Assembly (NCBI GenBank): GCA_937138955.1
Contig: CAKZPJ010000139.1
Coordinates: forward strand, 1 to 6,984
Direction: 5' to 3'
Source: an uncultured Flammeovirgaceae bacterium
GTDB taxonomy: Bacteria > Bacteroidota > Bacteroidia > Cytophagales > Cyclobacteriaceae
DNA length: 6,984 nt
Position numbers and translations under genes: made by a program. This document shows, one piece after another, positions 1 to 6,629 of the stretch. A model generated the notes under the pieces. It did not search any database and was not told the origin of the DNA. It saw nothing but the letters and a program-made list of their open reading frames with translations. Numbering within the stretch: position 1 is the stretch's first letter; every line of letters starts with the position of its first letter.

Positions 1-96
1 CTCAGCATTAGTAAAGCTCCATAACCAATGCTTCGGCTCACCTACATACCAACCGCGATTTCTACGGACTATGCAATCGTAGTCATATAGTTTTTT
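1..96 (-). pseudogene. Possible decayed gene fragment, weakly like the C-terminus of a Y1 (IS200/REP-associated) transposase
   Basis: One minus-strand frame is open for 32 codons from position 96 to the left edge and reads like real protein, including RRNRGWYVGEPKHWLWSF. That stretch can be lined up with the common C-terminal motif of REP-associated tyrosine (Y1) transposases, of the form RNPVRAGLVERPEHWLWSS, if two residues after RN are missing. The same frame continues upstream through a TGA stop at 97-99 into another protein-like run (150-100), then meets TAA at 172-174, next to A6 and G6 homopolymers where frameshifts are likely. No start codon is available, so the sequence is either a broken gene or chance. 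The transposase assignment rests on a remembered motif and is weak. Sequence left of the window would settle it. Confidence 0.22.
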
Positions 97-425
97 TCAT
101 ATCAAAGCATCTTTATCAAGCTCTTGCAACACTTGTGGGAATATGGTCGTCTGGTTTTCTACCCCCCTTTTTTATCTTTGTTATGCACTAATCACATACC
201 CTTATCAGACTACCTAGGAGTATAATCTAAGCGGTTACCTCGTTCGGCTAGAATCTGATGATGAAAATCTTATTCCCCACATTGCTCAGAGTCACGATCG
301 ACTAGAGATTCGGTACCAATAAGGTTGATAAATACTCGAGTAAAGTTTATATGGCGGTTCATGCTAACCCTCGTCTATAAACTGCTTGATCAAGAGGATT
401 GCTTACTCCCCTCCAATACATTCGG
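1..425. other. Region without an intact gene, downstream of the kinase gene
   Basis: This 425-nt stretch follows the kinase stop codon and has no open frame of convincing length on either strand. It contains a possible decayed coding fragment at the left edge, listed separately. It also holds a perfect 10-nt palindrome (CTTGATCAAG, 385-394) and a C6T6 tract at 162-173. I found no tRNA, no CRISPR-like repeats and no convincing intrinsic terminator for the leftward transcript. A 30-codon minus-strand frame (270-362) starts with ATG behind a GAGGG sequence, but nothing in it is recognisable. The region may be degenerate former coding sequence, but this is not established. Confidence 0.6.
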
Positions 426-3400
426 CTATTTCAAACCGTTTTCTACTTCTTTCATAGCATTTTGACAGTTCTTACTGATATAATCATACAATTTTTCGGC
501 AAAATCGGGTTGAATGTCATCAGGCTTTAAAGCCTCAATATCCTCAATGGTATTCGTCAGGTTTTTCATACCTAGAAAAGAGGTGCTGCTCTTTAGAGTA
601 TGAGTTACTTCCTTAAACTGCTTCCAATTTTGTTCTTGCATAGCCACCTCAATCTGACGTAGGTACTCCGGCACATCCTCTAAGAACACATGGAGCATTT
701 CCTTGACAAAGCCCTCGTCACCGCTAGCAAAACTTCGTAAATTTCCGTATTCTATTTGGTCAAATGGCAACTCACTACTTTCTTCGGAAGCTGCTACCGC
801 ACTTAGCGAAGAAACCTCGACACATGCAAGCGAAGATTCTGCTTTTTCCAGAGTTTCTTTTTCTAAAACTTTTAATAATGTAGTATAGAGTAGTTGCGGT
901 TTAAATGGCTTCGAAATATAGTCACACATACCTAATTGTAAGTACCGCTCTTCTTCTTCTTTTAGTGCATGAGCCGTCATAGCAATAATTGGAGTAACCG
1001 ATTGAGGCGAAGGCAGGGCTTTGATTGCCTGAGTTGCTTCCATACCGTCCATGATGGGCATTTGAATATCCATAAGTACTATATCGTAGGTCTGTTCTTT
1101 TACCATACGCAATGCTTCGGCACCATTAGGAGCAATATCTACGATACATCCTACTTCTGTCAGGCACTTTTTAGCCAGCATCTGATTGTTCCGGTTGTCT
1201 TCCGCTAGTAAAATTTTTCGCATACATAATTGATCTAAGGATATTGTATTTGGATCAAGGGGTTCCGCGTGAATTAAGTTTACGTCGCCGTGCTGTAAAG
1301 GAAGAGTGAGCGTAAAGGTCGAGCCTTGACCAACTTCGCTCTCTACCGAAATTTCCCCCTCCATCAGTTCTACCAACTGCTTAACTATACTCAGTCCCAG
1401 TCCGGTACCGCCGTACTTGCGAGTGGTATCACCTTTCTCCTGCACAAAACTATTAAAAATTTTCTCTATTTTATCGGGGGCAATACCAATTCCGGTATCT
1501 TGGATGGCAACTCGAAGCTGAGATCGGTTTTCTCCGATTACCTCGACTCTGGTTGTAATTTTTACTTGACCTTTCTCGGTAAACTTAATAGCGTTTCCAA
1601 TAAGATTATTAAGCACCTGATTGATCCGTACTGGATCGCCTATCAAAGCTTCTGGCAAATGCTGATCAGTATCAAATATCAGGTTTACACTGGTTTCATT
1701 TACTTTCACTGAGAAAAGCTTCTTCTGTGATTTAAGAAGTTTGTCCATTCGGAAATGAACCCGTTCTACCGTTAGCTTACCTGCTTCAATCTTAGAAAAA
1801 TCTAGTATGTCGTTTACCACCACCAGCAGAGAGTCAGCCGAGTCATAAATAGACTGAAGATATTCTCGTTGTTCTATATTTTTATGATCACGCAGTAATA
1901 TGCGGGAAAAACCCAGGATAGCATTCATGGGAGTACGAATTTCGTGGCTCATATTTGCCAAAAACTCTTGCTTGACCCGAACCGCATTTTCCGCAATCTC
2001 CTTAGATCTAAGGGTTGCCTTCTGGGCTTTAACGCTCTGAGTAATATCTTGGAACGTTCCGTAGAGACGAGTACATTTTCCATTTTCAAAGTCAGCTTTC
2101 CCAATGGTTCGAACCCACCGCTTGTTTCCTCTGGCGGTAATGAACTCCAGCTCTAAGTCGTAGGGCTTTCCCTTTTCTACGGCTTCGGTAACTGCCTGTT
2201 GAATAGTATCTCGGCTTGCGCCTTCCTTGTAAAACTCTAAACCATGGGTAACATCAATTTCATAACCTTCTTCTATTTCGTGTATTTCTCGGGTCGCAGC
2301 AGTCCAATAGACTTTATTCGTATCCGGATCAATTTCCCACCCCCCCACTTTCGCCATCTTACCTGTCTGCTCCAGTAACTCCTTGGTCATTACCAATTCT
2401 TGACCCATCGCTTCGGCTCTTTCTTTAGCATTTATCAAAGCGCGATGCGATTTTACATTTTGGGTAATATCCTGAAAAGTCCCGTATACCCGAATACAAT
2501 CTCCGTTTTCAAAGTCGGCTTTCCCAATGGTTCGAACCCAACGTTCATTTCCTTTGGCAGTGATAAGTTCGAGTTCGGTATCAAAATGCTGTCCGGTCTC
2601 TATTGCCTCATTTACTAGTTTTTGGATTACTTCCCGACTTTTACCTTCTTTATAGAAATTAATACCAGACTCCATCTCAGGCTGATAGTTGTCATCCACT
2701 TCGTGTATTTCCCGAGTACCAGCGGTCCAATGAACTTTATTAGTAGTTAGATCAATTTCCCAGCCTCCTACTTTAGCCATTTTTCCTGTTTCCTCCAGTA
2801 GTTCTTTCGTTTTTATTAGCTCCTGACCTACAGTTTCCGCTTCCTCTTTTGCCCGGATTAAGGCTTCACGAGCGCGTACATCATCCGTAATATCGCGCAC
2901 CACTCCAAAAACATTCACTACTTCCCCCGCTGAATTGGTATTACTTCGGATGATAGAATCAAGATAGCGCATTCTTCCGTCCTTCCGGAATATTCGGGGA
3001 TTATAGCGAGCTTCCCCAGAAATAACTGCTTCGTTCATTTTTTGCCTCGACAATTCTCGGTCTTCAGGGTGCATACTCTCAATAAATTCTTCATAGGTAG
3101 GACCTTGTTCTCCCTTAAAAGATCTTATACCGAAAATGGTATACATTTGCTCTGACCATACGATCTTTTCCTGTAAATCATAAGACCAGTAACCAAGCTT
3201 AGCAGTTTCTTGGGCGGCTGCCAACTGCTCATTGTACTGATTACTCAGATTCATTTTCACTTCCAGTTCTTCAGCTAAACAATGTTGTTCTTCATTTGCT
3301 TGTCGTAGTTCCTCTTCTGCTGTTTGTAGCTCTCGGTGAGCCTGGGCAGCTTCATTAATTTGTCGCTCCAAATCAGTATTGGCTTGCTGAAGATCACTCA

Positions 3401-4028
3401 TTCCTTGCTTTAGTTGACGATCTTGCGCTACCATTCTACGATAGATAGGCTTAAATACAAAGAAGAATCCAAAAACTAATACTGTTAGTGATAGAATCGT
3501 TAATCCACTCTCAATTGTTTCGGCCTGATAGTAGCGGGCTTCCGAATCTGCCTCTAACTTAAATACGATATGATCCATCTCATCTAAAAACAGCTTCTCA
3601 TGAGTAGCGACCTGCCTCTTTAAGAAGGAACGATCTACTTTTCCTTTCACGTATTCTTCAATAGCTGAGGAAATCGCATTAACATGAATATCTAAATTGT
3701 GCAACTGTCGGCCTATTTCCGGTGAAGAAACAGGTTGAATCTTGAGGAGAAAGTCACCCGATTGCAACCCTTGATGTACTTGCTGCCATTGGGAAACATC
3801 ACTCAGCAATAGCGAGATAGACACTGAGTCGGAAGATAATACCGCTTTAGCAATCTTTTGACTTAGCATTCGCTGGCGACCCGCCAAATTGATTTGGCGA
3901 GCAAACTCATCATTGTTAACCGTTAGGTAAATACTAACTAACTGATTGCCAAAAATTAACATACCCACTACCAATACGGAGAGTATAGACAAAAATTTGC
4001 GGTAAGAAATAGGATTTTTCATGTTCAT
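426..4028 (-). CDS. Hybrid sensor histidine kinase: PilJ-type sensor, three PAS, HisKA-HATPase, REC, HPt
   Basis: This 1200-residue inner-membrane phosphorelay kinase carries its own receiver and phosphotransfer domains. A membrane helix at about residues 12-35 is followed by an extracytoplasmic domain whose start (INLAGRQRMLSQKIAK, 46-61) matches the PilJ/NarX-type N-terminal sensor family. A second helix spans about 173-193, then a coiled coil (about 200-270). Three PAS/PAC modules follow (about 270-383, 411-524, 552-665), the last two being tandem duplicates. HisKA has SHEIRTPMN with phosphoacceptor His695. HATPase_c has N812, DTGIGIA (844-850) and GGTGLGLS (873-880). The REC domain (about 938-1055) has E943/D944, phosphoacceptor D987, T1018 and K1040. 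A Ser/Glu-rich linker leads to an HPt domain with H1143 in HTLKSS. All catalytic residues are present, so it should be active. There is no DNA-binding or enzymatic output domain, so a separate response regulator is needed. The start is the first ATG, 28 nt after the glycosyltransferase stop; a second ATG lies two codons on. No strong ribosome-binding site is visible. The ligand is unknown. Confidence 0.93.
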   Translation of the reverse strand: MNMKNPISYRKFLSILSVLVVGMLIFGNQLVSIYLTVNNDEFARQINLAGRQRMLSQKIAKAVLSSDSVSISLLLSDVSQWQQVHQGLQSGDFLLKIQPVSSPEIGRQLHNLDIHVNAISSAIEEYVKGKVDRSFLKRQVATHEKLFLDEMDHIVFKLEADSEARYYQAETIESGLTILSLTVLVFGFFFVFKPIYRRMVAQDRQLKQGMSDLQQANTDLERQINEAAQAHRELQTAEEELRQANEEQHCLAEELEVKMNLSNQYNEQLAAAQETAKLGYWSYDLQEKIVWSEQMYTIFGIRSFKGEQGPTYEEFIESMHPEDRELSRQKMNEAVISGEARYNPRIFRKDGRMRYLDSIIRSNTNSAGEVVNVFGVVRDITDDVRAREALIRAKEEAETVGQELIKTKELLEETGKMAKVGGWEIDLTTNKVHWTAGTREIHEVDDNYQPEMESGINFYKEGKSREVIQKLVNEAIETGQHFDTELELITAKGNERWVRTIGKADFENGDCIRVYGTFQDITQNVKSHRALINAKERAEAMGQELVMTKELLEQTGKMAKVGGWEIDPDTNKVYWTAATREIHEIEEGYEIDVTHGLEFYKEGASRDTIQQAVTEAVEKGKPYDLELEFITARGNKRWVRTIGKADFENGKCTRLYGTFQDITQSVKAQKATLRSKEIAENAVRVKQEFLANMSHEIRTPMNAILGFSRILLRDHKNIEQREYLQSIYDSADSLLVVVNDILDFSKIEAGKLTVERVHFRMDKLLKSQKKLFSVKVNETSVNLIFDTDQHLPEALIGDPVRINQVLNNLIGNAIKFTEKGQVKITTRVEVIGENRSQLRVAIQDTGIGIAPDKIEKIFNSFVQEKGDTTRKYGGTGLGLSIVKQLVELMEGEISVESEVGQGSTFTLTLPLQHGDVNLIHAEPLDPNTISLDQLCMRKILLAEDNRNNQMLAKKCLTEVGCIVDIAPNGAEALRMVKEQTYDIVLMDIQMPIMDGMEATQAIKALPSPQSVTPIIAMTAHALKEEEERYLQLGMCDYISKPFKPQLLYTTLLKVLEKETLEKAESSLACVEVSSLSAVAASEESSELPFDQIEYGNLRSFASGDEGFVKEMLHVFLEDVPEYLRQIEVAMQEQNWKQFKEVTHTLKSSTSFLGMKNLTNTIEDIEALKPDDIQPDFAEKLYDYISKNCQNAMKEVENGLK
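2016..2438 (-). repeat. Tandem direct repeat, copy 2 (PAS3 plus linker, kinase residues 531-671)
   Basis: Second copy of the 423-nt unit, directly abutting copy 1. It encodes the linker LINAKERAE... and the PAS3/PAC module, and ends shortly before the HisKA domain. The best-conserved DNA is 2083-2117 against 2506-2540 in copy 1, where 34 of 35 bases match. Elsewhere, for example at the KVGGWEID codons, many synonymous positions differ. Confidence 0.9.
2439..2861 (-). repeat. Tandem direct repeat, copy 1 (PAS2 plus linker, kinase residues 390-530)
   Basis: First copy in reading order of a 423-nt, 141-codon unit repeated head to tail inside the kinase gene. It covers a helical linker (LIRAKEEAE...) and the PAS2/PAC module containing KVGGWEID and RWVRTIGKADFENG. 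The neighbouring copy aligns without any insertion or deletion, at a constant offset of 141 residues. By hand count 96 of 141 residues are identical. Confidence 0.9.
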
Positions 4029-4056
4029 TTTACTTAGTGGTTTTATTTGAATATTC

Positions 4057-5523
4057 TTAGGTAGATTTTACAACTTGTATTTCTTTAGCCGATCCATTGG
4101 CTTGAAAACCTTTGCGAGTCATATTACCCCAGAGGTTTCTTCCTAGAAGATAATCGATATTCCCCCGGATGGCTGAATAGACTAGAAAAGGATGAAAGAA
4201 AAACGGCTCAATTAACCCTGTAACAAAAAGTCGCATAACTTCGGACAGACTGCGGTACTTACGGAATGTAATTTCTTCACCAAACAGAGTAAGGGCGGTC
4301 ATACCCATAGAGAAAAACCAAATCAAGGCGAGCATCAAAAAAAAGAAGGGCCAGTTAATTAAGCCCTGTACCCCTAGCACAATTGCCAGGATAAAACCTG
4401 TGGTTTCTAATATAGGAGCAAACCACTCCATAAGCAGCCAGAAAGGATAGCTAATTAACCCCATCCGACCGTAGCGCGGGTTTAATAACATTTTCCGATG
4501 GGTGCGAAGTACTTCGATGGTTCCGCGCGTCCAGCGGTTTCGCTGCTGTTGTAAAACGGGCAAGGTTTCGGGGGTTTCAGTCCAGCACAAGGGGTCGGGT
4601 ATAAAAGCCACCCGATACGGTAATGTCTCTTCGTGCATACAGCGACGCATCCGAATAACCAGCTCCATATCTTCCCCGACGGTTTTTCGGCTGTAACCGC
4701 CAACTTGAATGACTAGTTGCTTGTCAAATACTCCTAGTGCTCCTGATACAAGAATCAGTCCATCAAGTTGGCTCCAGGCTACCCGAGCTAATAGAAAGGC
4801 ACGCAAATACTCTAACGTTTGCGCCCGCGACAACCAATTGCGAGGAACGTTACTTTCTACCAAATGACCACGTTCTATGGAGCAGGAGTTAGCGATTCGT
4901 AGTACTCCTCCGGCAGCAATCACTTTACGACTGCCTTCTTCCAAAAAAGGTTTCATTAACTTGAGCAGCGCATCATCAGCCAGTACGCAGTCTACGTCAA
5001 TGCACATAATGTAATCGTTTACTGACAAATTGATGCCAACATTGAGCGCATCTGACTTGCCCCCGTTTTCTTTATCCACCACCAGAAGATGAGAGTAAGC
5101 AGGGTTCTTTGATTTGTACACTCCCCTTACTTTTTCAGTAGGAAGAATATGATTTATATCAAAATTAACCAGCTCCATGTCGTAGGCGTTTACAGCTGCT
5201 GATAATGTTTCATCGGTGCTGCCGTCGTTTACTACGATAATCTCGTAATTAGTATACGTCAAGGATAGTAGTGAATGAATATTGTGTACAATCGTTTTTT
5301 CTTCGTTGTAGGCCGGAGCAATCAAGCTTACTGAAGGAGCCAACGGAGATTTCATAATGTCTTTATAATCAGTAGACTGATTACGACGGAGGTATCCCCG
5401 AAGGGCGGTTAGAGAAATGACTGCCAGCGTCAAGTAACTCAGCATAACCAGCAGCGTATAACCGAAAAAAACGTAACCCCAGATATTTCCTAGAACCATA
5501 TCATTTATAAATGAGGCTATCAT
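4057..5523 (-). CDS. Membrane-bound processive family 2 glycosyltransferase (polysaccharide synthase type)
   Basis: This 488-residue inner-membrane synthase probably polymerises a sugar nucleotide into an exopolysaccharide and passes it across the membrane. An N-terminal helix (about 14-40) precedes a cytoplasmic GT-A domain with AYNEE (71-75), NDGSTD (99-104), GGKSDALN (154-161), the metal-binding D-x-D (D176, D178), the catalytic-base motif GED (283-285) and the Q-x-x-R-W signature (Q327, R330, W331) typical of cellulose, poly-GlcNAc and hyaluronan synthases. Several C-terminal helices follow (about 356-384, 388-414, 432-450). The short, Lys-containing C-terminal tail has no PilZ domain. 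The substrate cannot be read from sequence. The chosen ATG forms a 4-nt ATGA overlap with the HEAT gene stop. A longer frame starting at 5643 would add 40 basic, Cys/His-rich residues lying wholly within the HEAT gene and unlike this family, so it was rejected. The gene is probably translationally coupled to the HEAT gene. Confidence 0.92.
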   Translation of the reverse strand: MIASFINDMVLGNIWGYVFFGYTLLVMLSYLTLAVISLTALRGYLRRNQSTDYKDIMKSPLAPSVSLIAPAYNEEKTIVHNIHSLLSLTYTNYEIIVVNDGSTDETLSAAVNAYDMELVNFDINHILPTEKVRGVYKSKNPAYSHLLVVDKENGGKSDALNVGINLSVNDYIMCIDVDCVLADDALLKLMKPFLEEGSRKVIAAGGVLRIANSCSIERGHLVESNVPRNWLSRAQTLEYLRAFLLARVAWSQLDGLILVSGALGVFDKQLVIQVGGYSRKTVGEDMELVIRMRRCMHEETLPYRVAFIPDPLCWTETPETLPVLQQQRNRWTRGTIEVLRTHRKMLLNPRYGRMGLISYPFWLLMEWFAPILETTGFILAIVLGVQGLINWPFFFLMLALIWFFSMGMTALTLFGEEITFRKYRSLSEVMRLFVTGLIEPFFFHPFLVYSAIRGNIDYLLGRNLWGNMTRKGFQANGSAKEIQVVKST

Positions 5524-6629
5524 ATCCTTTCGTCTAATTGGTGAGCGATGTAGCGATTGTTTAGTACACTGGTGGTATCCAGAAGCTGAATAATCGCCTC
5601 TTCTCCGCCTAACTTTTTTAGTGATTGTAGCGCACTCATACATAAAGTGTATTCCTGAGTCTCCTCCAATACCCCCTCAAGAAAGTAGCGGGTATTCTGA
5701 TCGTAGGTCCACTGCTGTAGTGCCTTCGTAATGGCTATTCGAATATTAAGGCCACTTTCCTCGTACAGTATTATGAGTAATTCTACCGTTTCTTCGTCCA
5801 GCCAACCCGCTAGGGTATTAACTGCCTCCAATTTTACCAGAGGACGTTCGTCAAATAACTGGTCAACCACTGCTTCGCGGGCTTGGGTTTGATCAAAAAA
5901 CTTGATCAGCTTCAGTAGAAAAATAGTAACTTCCTCGTATTGATTAGACAAGTAAACCTGGAAGTCCGGCAAATCTTGCGGATCCAACAGCCTGAACACT
6001 TCGGTAATTCGGATTTGTTGCCACGGAGTGAGTGGTTCGTTTAGTGTAGTGAGAAACTCAAATTGTGAGGCTCCTCCTAATTGTAATAGCGTGTACTGGA
6101 CTTCGTCTCGAAGAATTTTATTGGGGTTTTCAGCTAAGCTTTGAAGTTGAGGCAAGGCATGTACTACTCCGAAGCGTCCCAGTTCTTTTACCGCCATCAC
6201 TTTCTGTTCCCAAGAACCATTGTTGAGGGTCTTTACCGACCGCCGCTCTAGTTGTAAGTCGGTATAAAGCTCCTGAAGCAAAAAAGCATTATCCCCAGAC
6301 ATATCGCGCCCTAGCAGCGCCATTAATTTTCGTAAAGTCTGAATAGCCTCTCCTGAAAAGGCAATACGTAACCGTTCTACGGTATCCTGATAAGTTGCTG
6401 GATCATTTTTCTTCAGTTCTCCAATTAAAATATCGATAATCTCATCTTCATACTCTTCAATTAAGCTTTCATCTTTTTGTTGCCGATGGTGTACTCTCCC
6501 TCGATTTACAAAGATATAGCCCATGAGTAGCATCGTTAGCAGACCAAATGCAAGAATGAGTAGCTTAGAGATCACCACAATCAGTGGGTAATCGGAGTTA
6601 ATAAGTAATAAGTCTACAATCGCTTCCAT
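5520..6629 (-). CDS. Membrane-anchored HEAT-repeat protein
   Basis: This 369-residue protein probably acts as a scaffold or regulator at the inner membrane; no enzymatic motif is visible. One hydrophobic helix (about residues 15-41) is followed by a short basic stretch (VNRGRVHHR), which favours a cytoplasmic C-terminus, then an acidic segment (about 53-71). The rest is nearly all predicted alpha-helix in HEAT-like pairs: 141-186 (KVMAVKELGRFG...ALPQLQSL, then RDEVQYTLLQLGG), 262-289 (RPLVKLEAVNTLAGW...VELLIILY), about 295-307 and 326-350 (MSALQSLKKLGGEEAIIQLL). HEAT arrays generally bind proteins, so the adjacent synthase is the obvious candidate partner; that is inference. Its start lies inside the end of the barrel gene (16-nt overlap), with AGGA only 2 nt before the ATG. 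Its stop overlaps the synthase start. The first ATG is preferred because the next Met (33) would remove most of the membrane helix. Confidence 0.85.
   Translation of the reverse strand: MEAIVDLLLINSDYPLIVVISKLLILAFGLLTMLLMGYIFVNRGRVHHRQQKDESLIEEYEDEIIDILIGELKKNDPATYQDTVERLRIAFSGEAIQTLRKLMALLGRDMSGDNAFLLQELYTDLQLERRSVKTLNNGSWEQKVMAVKELGRFGVVHALPQLQSLAENPNKILRDEVQYTLLQLGGASQFEFLTTLNEPLTPWQQIRITEVFRLLDPQDLPDFQVYLSNQYEEVTIFLLKLIKFFDQTQAREAVVDQLFDERPLVKLEAVNTLAGWLDEETVELLIILYEESGLNIRIAITKALQQWTYDQNTRYFLEGVLEETQEYTLCMSALQSLKKLGGEEAIIQLLDTTSVLNNRYIAHQLDERI

Noticed and set aside
66..97. Terminator-like ACTAT...ATAGT followed by a T7 run on the plus strand
   Set aside because: The stem is only five A+T-rich pairs with a 14-nt loop, and there is no plus-strand gene for it to end.
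173..180. TATCTTTG, matching the Bacteroidota -7 promoter element TAnnTTTG
   Set aside because: No TTTG/TTG -33 element lies at the expected spacing, and the only gene downstream on that strand is antisense to the kinase.
270..362. Thirty-codon minus-strand frame with ATG and upstream GAGGG
   Set aside because: Too short, with no recognisable features; one such frame is expected by chance in a 425-nt gap.
385..394. Palindrome CTTGATCAAG after the kinase stop codon
   Set aside because: It has no loop and no following T-run in the leftward direction, so it is not a terminator; a 10-nt palindrome alone is weak evidence for an operator.
703..2618. Plus-strand open frames of 61-128 codons opposite the kinase gene
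   Set aside because: They lie antisense to strongly conserved kinase domains, have no recognisable protein features, and two of them sit at matching places in the PAS repeats simply because the repeats are similar.
4482..4703. Short frames on both strands inside the glycosyltransferase gene
   Set aside because: They overlap the conserved catalytic GED and QxxRW region of the synthase and show no independent protein character.
5524..5643. Forty-residue N-terminal extension of the glycosyltransferase frame
   Set aside because: It lies wholly within the HEAT gene, is rich in Arg, Cys and His, and precedes the natural start that forms the ATGA overlap and opens directly into the membrane helix.
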